The translations under genes and the position numbers were made by a program. A stretch of DNA of 15,850 nucleotides, from contig JAFAQJ010000283.1 of NCBI GenBank assembly GCA_019246455.1, positions 1 to 15,850 on the forward strand, written 5' to 3'. Below are positions 6,213 through 11,824 of this stretch, piece by piece. Under the pieces are notes generated by a model that was given only the letters and a program-made list of their open reading frames with translations, did not search any database and was not told where the DNA came from. Origin of the DNA: Pseudolabrys sp. GTDB taxonomy: Bacteria > Pseudomonadota > Alphaproteobacteria > Rhizobiales > Xanthobacteraceae. The first letter of the stretch is position 1. The number at the start of each line of letters is the position of its first letter.

Positions 6213-6341
6213 ATGAGATCCCCGAGGCGGGCGCAACGCGCCCAGCAGATGTATGCCGAGGGCGCGGCGATTGTGGCTATCCGCGCCGCGACCGGGCTGA
6301 CTAAGAACAAGCTTTATTGGTGGCTCAAAGGGGTCGCGTGA
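6213..6341 (+). CDS. Tiny helix-turn-helix-like protein, 42 residues
   Basis: The peptide MRSPRRAQRAQQMYAEGAAI continues VAIRAATGLTKNKLYWWLKG and ends VA. The pattern (basic start, helix QMYAEG, short helix VAIRAATG, turn and recognition helix TKNKLYWWLKG) matches the resolvase/transposase-type HTH (compare 'YEAG.S...IA..TGIS..TLYRWL'). A strong GGAGGGG at 6198-6204, eight bases before the ATG, argues that it is translated. It could bind DNA as a free peptide or be a leftover of a transposase or phage regulator N-terminus. It follows a terminator at 6164-6190, so expression would depend on readthrough or its own promoter. Family recognition is by eye. Confidence 0.6.
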   Translation: MRSPRRAQRAQQMYAEGAAIVAIRAATGLTKNKLYWWLKGVA

Positions 6342-6353
6342 TGAGGCGGAAAG

Positions 6354-6734
6354 CTAGCTCCGCCGTTTGCGCCGGGTGCGTGACGATTTTCGCCGCACCT
6401 TTCGTCTGGTCTTTTTACGCTGCGCGCGGCGCGACTGCGATCCCCGCAACTTCAACACCTGTTGGCCTGACACCGGATCGGTAACGCCGCTAGGCCCGAC
6501 TTTGGCCAAATGTTTGCGGAACGTGTCGAGGATGCTGATCATCTGCGGTCGCGCCCTGGCCATCGCGCCGAAGCTCGACCATTCGCCGATGATGCAGAAG
6601 GTGCGCGCACCGGTTCGCACCAGCACGCCGCCCTTGAAACCGCGGGCCCCTAGCCGGGCGCCACGGTGAGCATTGATGAAGGCCCGCGCGCGGCCGGGCT
6701 TCACTTTGAAACGCACGATGTTGAAGGCCGTCAT
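6354..6734 (-). CDS. Antibiotic biosynthesis monooxygenase (ABM)-fold protein with basic tail
   Basis: A 126-residue minus-strand protein. Residues 1-98 begin MTAFNIVRFKVKPGRARAFI and contain GGVLVRTGARTFCIIGEWSS and ARPQMISILDTFRKHL, the pattern of a small ferredoxin-like ABM dimeric alpha/beta-barrel domain (quinol monooxygenase or related stress proteins). Catalysis is not proven by any visible residue. From about residue 99 a strongly basic tail follows (SQSRRAQRKKTRRKVRRKSS, then RTRRKRRS), unusual for the fold and suggestive of nucleic acid or membrane-surface binding. The start at 6734 is supported by AAGGAG on the minus strand nine to ten bases upstream; an ATG at 6818 would add 28 residues before that ribosome site. 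It has no same-strand neighbours. Confidence 0.75.
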   Translation of the reverse strand: MTAFNIVRFKVKPGRARAFINAHRGARLGARGFKGGVLVRTGARTFCIIGEWSSFGAMARARPQMISILDTFRKHLAKVGPSGVTDPVSGQQVLKLRGSQSRRAQRKKTRRKVRRKSSRTRRKRRS

Positions 6735-6867
6735 GGGGTGGTTCTCCTTTTCGCTTTCAATGGCAAAGGGTGAACACCGCGACTCAAGCGGCGAGAGCTT
6801 AGCACGCGCCGTAGACAAGGATTTCGGTGCTAGCCCGGATCAAACACATCTTCTCCGCCCCGAAACT
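6735..6867. other. Leader region of the minus-strand ABM gene
   Basis: These bases lie between the ABM start and the terminator-like hairpin. The promoter of the minus-strand gene should be here, but I could not identify a well-spaced hexamer pair. No tRNA-like fold was found despite the downstream terminator. Confidence 0.4.
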
Positions 6868-6898
6868 AAAGCCTCGCGGACCGCGAGGCTTTTTGTTT
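6868..6898 (+). terminator. Orphan intrinsic terminator
   Basis: AAAGCCTCGC pairs with GCGAGGCTTT around a GGACC loop, followed by TTTTTGTTTT (T residues from 6890). It has the form of a rightward terminator, but the only plus-strand gene upstream ends at 6341, with a leftward gene in between. The A-rich side (ACTAAA) gives a weaker T-tract on the minus strand, so a bidirectional role is possible. Confidence 0.75.
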
Positions 6899-6917
6899 TA
6901 AGAATGGCGGCTGACGC

Positions 6918-7004
6918 GCTTGGACGCCGCGCGACTACGCGGCGCTGGCGCGCTAGGGCTACGCCAAGAACGCGATCGTGCATCGCACGGTACGCCTGCT
7001 TGCG
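6918..7004 (+). pseudogene. Fragment of an HK97-type phage/GTA portal protein
   Basis: In one frame the DNA reads AWTPRDYAALAR, a TAG stop at 6954, then GYAKNAIVHRTVRLLA. This matches, from memory, the N-terminal portal signature of GTA-like HK97 phages, in which a W-(T/S)-P-R-D segment leads to a glycine-rich G-(Y/F)-x-x-N-(A/P) and then an R-x-V-(R/K)-L-(I/L)-A block. Position 6954 would normally be a Glu codon (GAG changed to TAG). After VRLLA the match ends abruptly; a one-base shift continues briefly as CEARRLA. Only about 30 codons survive, so this is debris of a prophage or gene transfer agent, not a working gene. The identification rests on motif memory and needs a search. Confidence 0.45.
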
Positions 7005-7058
7005 AGGCGAGGCGTCTGGCCCGGCGCAATTCGCAATGCGTTTGCCTCGGATGGTCCG

Positions 7059-7166
7059 GAACCGGACGTCGATATTCCGCAGAAGCCATTCACGGCGCAG
7101 CAACTCAGCGGCAGAATCAAGGTCATTCTTGGGCGCAAACCCGCCCGGGCTGCCGCCAGCGCGTGA
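7059..7166 (+). pseudogene. Fragment resembling the C-terminus of a receiver domain
   Basis: In the same frame as the portal debris the sequence PEPDVDIPQKPFTAQQLSGR continues IKVILGRKPARAAASA and stops. The Lys-Pro-Phe with a following amphipathic helix is the end of a response-regulator receiver domain (conserved Lys and alpha-5). The phosphoacceptor half is absent upstream. It is probably the 3' end of a hybrid kinase or regulator joined to the portal fragment by a deletion. The in-frame GTG at 6978 would create a 62-residue chimeric reading frame, but it lacks a ribosome site. Confidence 0.35.
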
Positions 7167-7177
7167 AGTTGTCCGCG

Positions 7178-7192
7178 TTCACCCGGCATTCA
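7178..7192. promoter_or_regulatory. Candidate direct-repeat site for an OmpR-type regulator
   Basis: TTCA at 7178-7181 and TTCA at 7189-7192 are 11 bases apart, about one helical turn, inside GTTCACCCGGC followed by ATTCAGCGGAG. They lie just upstream of the start of an operon encoding an OmpR-family regulator, where autoregulatory tandem half-sites are common. A short inverted repeat GCGTCT-CTA-AGACGC follows at 7198-7212. Confidence 0.28.
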
Positions 7193-7217
7193 GCGGAGCG
7201 TCTCTAAGACGCACGAC

Positions 7218-7523
7218 ATGTTCGCCAAACATATCATCGGTGTCGGCCTCGTCCTTCTACTGGCGCGGCCCGCCGCGGCGGTCGATTCGCAGGACTGCTT
7301 GAGTAAAGAGGCGCAGCGCGAGGCGGTCGCTTCCCGTCAAGCGGTGCCGCTGGCGCAGGCCATCCACACAATTCGGCCGAAAAATAAGGGCGAAGTGGTG
7401 CGGGCGCGGCTTTGCCGGGGGGCGGACGGTCTTGTCTACATGCTGACTCTGCTCTCGCGCAGTGGCAAAGTGACCCGCGCCACCGTCGATGCCGCCAATG
7501 GCAATGTGGTGGGTGGCGGCTGA
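7218..7523 (+). CDS. Small PepSY-like periplasmic protein, candidate FeuN
   Basis: The 101-residue product has a signal peptide (MFAKHIIGVGLVLLLARPAA, cut near AAA-V) and a mature domain of about 79 residues. The domain includes SRQAVPLAQAIHTI, a spacer KNKGEVVRARLC, and LTLLSRSGKVTRATVDAANG, the beta-alpha-beta style of PepSY domains. Cysteines 27 and 66 could form a disulfide. It is the first gene of an operon with a response regulator (15-base gap) and its kinase. In Sinorhizobium the periplasmic FeuN binds and restrains the sensor FeuQ; position and size here fit that role, but sequence equivalence to FeuN cannot be verified by eye. The ribosome site is weak. Otherwise it is a generic PepSY sensor-accessory protein. 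Confidence 0.75.
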   Translation: MFAKHIIGVGLVLLLARPAAAVDSQDCLSKEAQREAVASRQAVPLAQAIHTIRPKNKGEVVRARLCRGADGLVYMLTLLSRSGKVTRATVDAANGNVVGGG

Positions 7524-7538
7524 CCGGAGATACACGCC

Positions 7539-8258
7539 TTGCGCCTCCTCGTTGTCGAGGATGATCCCGACCTCAACCGACAGCTCGCGACCGCGCTGAC
7601 CGAAGCCGGTTACGTGGTCGATCGCGCCTTCGATGGCGAGGAAGGCCATTATCTCGGCGAAAGCGAGCCGTACGACGCCGTCATTCTCGATATCGGTCTG
7701 CCGAAGATGGACGGCATTTCGGTGCTGGAAAGCTGGCGGCGGGCGGGGCGTGCGATGCCGGTGCTGATGCTGACCGCGCGCGATCGCTGGAGCGACAAGG
7801 TGCAGGGGTTCGATGCCGGCGCCGACGACTATGTCGCCAAGCCTTTCCACCTCGAAGAGGTTTTGGCGCGCGTGCGCGCGCTGTTGCGCCGTTCGGTCGG
7901 GCACGCCAAAAGCGAGTTCACCTGCGGCCCGGTGCGGCTCGACACCCGCACCGGCCGCGTGTCGGTCAACGGCAATCACGTCAAGCTGACCAGCCACGAA
8001 TACCGCCTGCTTGACTACCTGATGCATCACAGCGGCCGCGTCGTCTCGCGCACCGAGCTCGTCGAGCATCTCTACGATCAGGATTTCGATCGCGATTCGA
8101 ACACCATCGAGGTGTTCGTGGGCCGTATCCGCAAAAAGCTCGGCGTCGAAATCATCCAGACGGTCCGCGGTCTGGGTTATCTGCTCACCCCACCCGACGC
8201 CAAACCAGACGTAAAGCCGGATATCAAGTCTGACGTAAAGCCAGACGCCAAGACTTAG
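7539..8258 (+). CDS. feuP: OmpR/PhoB-family response regulator, FeuP-like
   Basis: A 239-residue cytosolic transcription regulator. The N-terminal receiver domain (about 1-118) has the acidic pair D8/D9 in VVEDDP, the phosphoacceptor Asp51 in VILDIGLP, Thr79 in LMLTARD and Lys101 in YVAKPF. The winged-helix DNA-binding domain (about 125-217) has LTSHEYRLLDYLMHHSGRVV and ends VRGLGYLLTPP. A tail of 22 residues then repeats DxK(P/S). The TTG start at 7539 is supported by GGAGA eight to nine bases upstream and gives the normal beginning RLLVVEDD. The kinase gene starts immediately after its stop. In Rhizobium and Sinorhizobium, feuPQ lies next to cycHJKL, as here. FeuP is known there for iron uptake effects and for ndvA and cyclic glucan export control; the regulon in this organism is not shown by the sequence. 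Confidence 0.85.
   Translation: MRLLVVEDDPDLNRQLATALTEAGYVVDRAFDGEEGHYLGESEPYDAVILDIGLPKMDGISVLESWRRAGRAMPVLMLTARDRWSDKVQGFDAGADDYVAKPFHLEEVLARVRALLRRSVGHAKSEFTCGPVRLDTRTGRVSVNGNHVKLTSHEYRLLDYLMHHSGRVVSRTELVEHLYDQDFDRDSNTIEVFVGRIRKKLGVEIIQTVRGLGYLLTPPDAKPDVKPDIKSDVKPDAKT
8196..8255 (+). repeat. Five tandem 12-base units encoding DxK(P/S/T) at the regulator C-terminus
   Basis: The last 60 coding bases before the stop read DAKP-DVKP-DIKS-DVKP-DAKT, five imperfect 12-base repeats. They lie beyond the normal end of the winged-helix domain and probably arose by slippage or recombination within the repeat. Confidence 0.75.
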
Positions 8259-9635
8259 ATGCGCTCCAATTCGCTTGCGCTGCGGCTGTTCCTGTCGGCG
8301 ACTGCGTGGGCCGCGATCATCCTGTTCATCACCGGCATCGTGCTGTCCTCGCTCTACCGGCAAGCGGTCGAGCGGGCGTTCGACCGGCGGCTCGGCGTCT
8401 ATTTGCGTACGCTGGTGGCGGACGTTGCGGCGCCGGAGGAGGGCGGCGAGAAATTCCCACAATCGCTCGGCGAACCATTGTTCGAACTGCCGCTTTCAGG
8501 CTGGTATTGGCAGGTCACCAGGCTCGATCCCGGCAAGAAAGACGTGCGCTCCTCGCGCTCGTTATGGGACGGCGGTTTGCCGCATCTTCAGGATAAAGGC
8601 GTGCAGCCGTCGGCGAGCGGCTCGCGCGAAGGCTATGTCTCGGGTCCCGAAGATCAGCGGTTGCGGCTCCTCGAGCGCAACATCGACCTCGGCGATGAGG
8701 GGCACTATCTCGTCGCGGTGGCCGGCGATGCCGCCGAAATCGTCGAGGAAACGCGCTCGTTCGATCAGGCGCTGCTCGTGACATTCTCGGCGCTGGCCGC
8801 GGTCTTGCTGCTGACGACGATGTTCCAGGTCCGGTTCGGTCTCGCGCCGCTCAAGCGCATTTCCGAAAGTCTTGCCGCAATCCGCGGCGGCACTGCTGAA
8901 CGTCTCGAAGGGCAGTTCCCCGAAGAAATTGCGCCGCTCGCGCGCGAAACCAATGCGCTGATCGAAGCCAACAAGGAAATCGTCGAGCGCGCCCGCACGC
9001 ATGTCGGCAATCTCGCGCATGCGCTCAAGACGCCGATCTCGGTGATGGTGAACGAAGCGGCGGGGCGAAGCCACGATCCGTTCGCGCAAAAAGTCCTCGA
9101 ACAGGCTGATATCATGCGTGATCAGGTTGCCCGGCATCTGCAGCGCGCTCGGATCGCGGCGCGCGCGACGATGGTCGGCAGCATCACTGAGGTAACGCCG
9201 GTCGTCACTGCGCTGGCACGCACGATGGAGAAGATCCACCGCGACCGGAGCATCGCGATCGACGTGGATTCCGATGATAAGGCACGCTTCCGCGGTGAGC
9301 GCCCGGATCTCGAGGAGATGATCGGTAACCTGGTCGATAACGCTTGCAAGTGGGCGACGTCATTGGTGTCGATTGAGGTGACCTGCGAACGTCGCGATGC
9401 CGGCACGAAGGAAGTGATCCGCGTCGTCGTTGATGATGACGGGCGCGGGCTGTCGCCGTCCGACCGCGACCGGGTTGCCAAACGTGGCCAGCGGCTCGAC
9501 GAGAGCAAGCCGGGGTCCGGGCTCGGATTGTCGATCGTGGTCGAATTGGCCGCGCTTTACGGCGGGACGCTCAATCTTGGCTCGGCGCCGGCCGGCGGGC
9601 TGCGCGCTGAACTTGTTTTGCCGGCCGCAGCCTGA
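8259..9635 (+). CDS. feuQ: Sensor histidine kinase, FeuQ-like
   Basis: This 458-residue inner-membrane kinase begins directly after the regulator stop codon with no gap, implying coupled translation. Span 1 is about residues 11-33, a periplasmic sensing region about 34-168, and span 2 about 169-190. A HAMP-like linker (about 191-245) follows. The H-box VGNLAHALKTPI has His254 as phosphorylation site. The ATPase part has an N-box LEEMIGNLVDNACKWA (Asn357 and Asn361), G1 box DDDGRG (392-397) and G2 box GSGLGLS (419-425); all core motifs are intact. The H-box spelling NLAHALKTPI is that of the PhoQ/FeuQ type of kinase. The small periplasmic protein at the head of the operon is a plausible ligand for the periplasmic domain. 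Naming rests on gene order with cycHJKL and general similarity. Confidence 0.85.
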   Translation: MRSNSLALRLFLSATAWAAIILFITGIVLSSLYRQAVERAFDRRLGVYLRTLVADVAAPEEGGEKFPQSLGEPLFELPLSGWYWQVTRLDPGKKDVRSSRSLWDGGLPHLQDKGVQPSASGSREGYVSGPEDQRLRLLERNIDLGDEGHYLVAVAGDAAEIVEETRSFDQALLVTFSALAAVLLLTTMFQVRFGLAPLKRISESLAAIRGGTAERLEGQFPEEIAPLARETNALIEANKEIVERARTHVGNLAHALKTPISVMVNEAAGRSHDPFAQKVLEQADIMRDQVARHLQRARIAARATMVGSITEVTPVVTALARTMEKIHRDRSIAIDVDSDDKARFRGERPDLEEMIGNLVDNACKWATSLVSIEVTCERRDAGTKEVIRVVVDDDGRGLSPSDRDRVAKRGQRLDESKPGSGLGLSIVVELAALYGGTLNLGSAPAGGLRAELVLPAAA

Positions 9636-9656
9636 GCCTTCAGCGAGGCCCCGGTT

Positions 9657-9684
9657 TTGCCCTATTCCTGCGATCCGTTAAAGT
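9657..9684 (+). promoter_or_regulatory. Candidate promoter of the glycine-zipper lipoprotein gene
   Basis: TTGCCC (9657-9662) and TAAAGT (9679-9684) are spaced by 16 bases, about 40 bases before the ATG at 9723. The match is modest (TTGACA/TATAAT, four of six each) and by eye only. Confidence 0.3.
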
Positions 9685-9722
9685 GATTGCGCATTCGATT
9701 TCTGACTTTCCGGGGGGCTACC

Positions 9723-10217
9723 ATGTCGGTTCGAAATACTGCCGGCGCGATTATCGCGCTTGGTCTCGCTGGCGCGCTCGCAGCCTGCGCCAACAGTCCG
9801 GACAATATGGGGCCGAAGGAAAGCAGCGGCACGTTGCTCGGCGCGGCTGGCGGCGCGTTGCTGGGTGCGGCGGTCACCGGCGGCGGCGCGGGCAGCAAAC
9901 TCGGCGGGGCGGCAGCAGGCGCTCTGATTGGAGGGTTGCTCGGCAATCGCATTGGCGCGTCGCTCGACGATGAAGACAAGCGCCGCGCCTATGAGGCGCA
10001 AATGGCGGCGCTCGAGAGCGGGCCGTCGGGCGCGCCGGTGGCCTGGCGCAACCCCGACAGCGGGCGCTACGGCTCGATCGTACCGGGACCGGCCTATCAG
10101 CAGGCCGGCCGCAATTGCCGCTCCTACACTCACACCATTTATGTCGACGGCACGCCGCAAACGGCGCGCGGCACCGCTTGCCGCAATCCGGACGGCACCT
10201 GGACTCCGCTGGCCTGA
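9723..10217 (+). CDS. Glycine-zipper lipoprotein, RT0821/17-kDa surface antigen type
   Basis: A 164-residue lipoprotein: signal MSVRNTAGAIIALGLAGALA, lipobox LAAC with Cys22 lipidated. A glycine zipper follows (about 37-78: GTLLGAAGGALLGAAVTGGG, then GGAAAGALIGGLLGNRIG), a motif that packs hairpins against membrane. A charged helix follows (DDEDKRRAYEAQMAALE). The C-terminal domain has WRNPDSGRYG and NCRSYTHTIYVDGTPQTARG, with two cysteines, as in the Rickettsia 17-kDa surface antigen family. The ATG at 9723 is chosen because CCGGGGGG lies just upstream at 9709-9716; the frame is open from 9687 but that region overlaps the ribosome site. It lies between the kinase and ccmI, with its own spacing, so it may be a separate unit. 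An outer-membrane location is likely from family knowledge. Confidence 0.85.
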   Translation: MSVRNTAGAIIALGLAGALAACANSPDNMGPKESSGTLLGAAGGALLGAAVTGGGAGSKLGGAAAGALIGGLLGNRIGASLDDEDKRRAYEAQMAALESGPSGAPVAWRNPDSGRYGSIVPGPAYQQAGRNCRSYTHTIYVDGTPQTARGTACRNPDGTWTPLA

Positions 10218-10274
10218 CGCTCGCCTCGCTGCTGCCACTGGTGTATTGCCTCGCGCATCGCGTGAGGATAGCGA

Positions 10275-11378
10275 ATGGCGCTTTGGCTCATGTTCGTGTT
10301 GATGACGGCGGCGGCGATTCTCGCCGTGCTATGGCCGTTGTCGCGGCGGACACCGGTGCACCGGGGTAATGACGTCGCCGTTTACCGCGATCAACTTGAT
10401 GAAATCGAGCGCGACCGTGCCGCGGGTTTGATCGCGGACAAAGAAGCAGAAGCCGCGCGTGTCGAAGTGTCGCGGCGTCTCCTGGCTGCCGCCGAAGCCG
10501 CGGAGGCCACGCTGGAGACAGTGGTCGACTCGCCGTGGCGCCGCCGCGCGGCGGCCGTTGTCGGCCTGGTGCTGGTACCTCTCATCGCCGCCAGTCTCTA
10601 TCTCAAGCTCGGCTCGCCCTATCTGCCGGGCGAGCCGCTGGCTTTGCGCGCGCCCGGCTCGCAGGATAACCGCTCAATCGCCGGCCTCATCTCGCAGGTC
10701 GAATCCCATCTCGATCGCAATCCGAACGACGGGCGTGGCTGGGAAGTGCTGGCGCCGGTCTATCTGCGGATTGGCCGCTTCGATGATGCGATAAAGGCCC
10801 GGAAAAAAGCGATCGATCTCAACGGTGAAACGGCCGATCGCCGCGCCGATCTTGGTGAAGCCATCGTCGCGGCGGCGAATGGCGTCGTCACCGCCGACGC
10901 CAAGACAGCGTTCGAACGCGCTCTGGTGCTCGACGCTCAACATCTCAAGTCGCGTTTCTTCATCGGGCTTGCCGCGCAGCAGGACGGCCAGCGAGATAAG
11001 GCCGGGGAAATCTGGCGCGGTATGCTGAACGAAGCGCCGCCGGATGCGCCATGGCTGCAGACCGTGCAGCGAGCGCTGGCCGAGTTGCAAACGTCGGGTC
11101 AACCCGGACCCAACGCGCAGGACGTCGCCGCCGCCTCGCAAATGACCGAAGCGCAACGCGGCGACATGGTGCGCGGCATGGTGGCCAATCTGGCTGCACG
11201 TCTGGCGCAGGACGGCTCCGACGTCGACGGGTGGCTGCGGCTGCTGCGGGCCTATATGGTGCTGGGCGAGCGCGAGAAGGCGCAAGCGGCGGCGGTCGAT
11301 GCGCGGCGCGCACTGGCGAACGATCCTGACAAGCTTAAGCGCGTCGATGAGGCGATCAAGGGGCTTGGATTGTCATGA
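10275..11378 (+). CDS. ccmI: Cytochrome c maturation protein CcmI (CycH)
   Basis: CcmI (CycH in rhizobia) holds apocytochrome c for the heme lyase. The 367-residue protein has span 1 (about 3-21), a cytosolic charged helical loop (about 30-85, [20 protein letters not shown], typical of CcmI), span 2 (about 91-110) and a periplasmic TPR domain from about 135. TPR-like helices include [20 protein letters not shown] and further repeats up to about 255; a second helical part runs to the C-terminus. GAGG lies six bases or so before the ATG at 10275. Its stop overlaps the start of ccmE by four bases, so this is the first gene of a translationally coupled ccmI-ccmE-ccmF-ccmH operon. Size and order match rhizobial cycH. 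Confidence 0.93.
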   Translation: MALWLMFVLMTAAAILAVLWPLSRRTPVHRGNDVAVYRDQLDEIERDRAAGLIADKEAEAARVEVSRRLLAAAEAAEATLETVVDSPWRRRAAAVVGLVLVPLIAASLYLKLGSPYLPGEPLALRAPGSQDNRSIAGLISQVESHLDRNPNDGRGWEVLAPVYLRIGRFDDAIKARKKAIDLNGETADRRADLGEAIVAAANGVVTADAKTAFERALVLDAQHLKSRFFIGLAAQQDGQRDKAGEIWRGMLNEAPPDAPWLQTVQRALAELQTSGQPGPNAQDVAAASQMTEAQRGDMVRGMVANLAARLAQDGSDVDGWLRLLRAYMVLGEREKAQAAAVDARRALANDPDKLKRVDEAIKGLGLS

Positions 11379-11824
11379 CGCGTAGGCAGCGGCGCCTCAT
11401 CCTGATTGGTGGCAGCCTGGGCGTGCTGGCGATCGCAGCCGCATTGGTGCTCAGCGCGTTGCGCCAGTCGATCGTATTCTTTAACTCGCCGACTGATGTC
11501 GTTCAGGAGCATGTCGGTGCTGGAAAGCGCGTGCGGCTCGGAGGGCTGGTCAAGCCGGGCAGTGTCAAAAAGGGCGATGATCTGCGCATCGAATTCGCTG
11601 TGACGGACGGCAACAGCGACATCACCGTGAATTATCAGGGCATCGTGCCCGACCTGTTTCGCGAGGGACAAGGGGTCGTGGTCGAAGGCGTGATCCAACC
11701 GGGTGGCGGCTTCAAGGCCGATAGCGTTCTTGCCAAACATGACGAGCGCTACATGCCGCGCGAAGTGGCCGACGCACTGAAAAAGGCCGGGCGCTGGCAG
11801 GAAGGCGAGGGGACAACGAAATGA
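11375..11824 (+). CDS. ccmE: Heme chaperone CcmE (CycJ)
   Basis: CcmE carries heme covalently in the periplasm between CcmC and the CcmF/CcmH lyase. The 149-residue protein has an N-terminal anchor (about 9-29, [20 protein letters not shown]) and an OB-fold beta-barrel with [35 protein letters not shown] and VVEGVI. The heme-binding His122 and Tyr126 stand in KHDERYMP, the usual HxxxY motif, so it is the classic His type and not the Cys variant. The start overlaps the ccmI stop by four bases and the stop overlaps the ccmF start by four bases (ATGA each). Length is normal. Confidence 0.96.
   Translation: MTRRQRRLILIGGSLGVLAIAAALVLSALRQSIVFFNSPTDVVQEHVGAGKRVRLGGLVKPGSVKKGDDLRIEFAVTDGNSDITVNYQGIVPDLFREGQGVVVEGVIQPGGGFKADSVLAKHDERYMPREVADALKKAGRWQEGEGTTK

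Noticed and set aside
6770..6870. Possible tRNA before the terminator at 6868
   Set aside because: No T-loop GGTTCGAATCC-like sequence and no acceptor-stem pairing with a plausible anticodon arm were found.
6673..7302. 209-codon plus-strand frame across the ABM leader, terminator and debris
   Set aside because: It runs through an intrinsic terminator and is antisense to the ABM start; Arg-rich, low-complexity translation. The better reading in this region is the portal remnant in another frame.
7257..8462. 401-codon open frame on the minus strand
   Set aside because: It is antisense to three genes with clear domains (PepSY-like protein, response regulator, kinase start). Its Arg/His/Asp-rich translation has no domain pattern.
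9687..9722. Upstream extension of the glycine-zipper lipoprotein (12 codons)
   Set aside because: The extension would cover the ribosome site of the ATG at 9723 and put charged residues before a signal peptide that is already complete.
10674..11285. 203-codon minus-strand frame inside ccmI
   Set aside because: Antisense to the TPR region of ccmI; no motif, no ribosome site.
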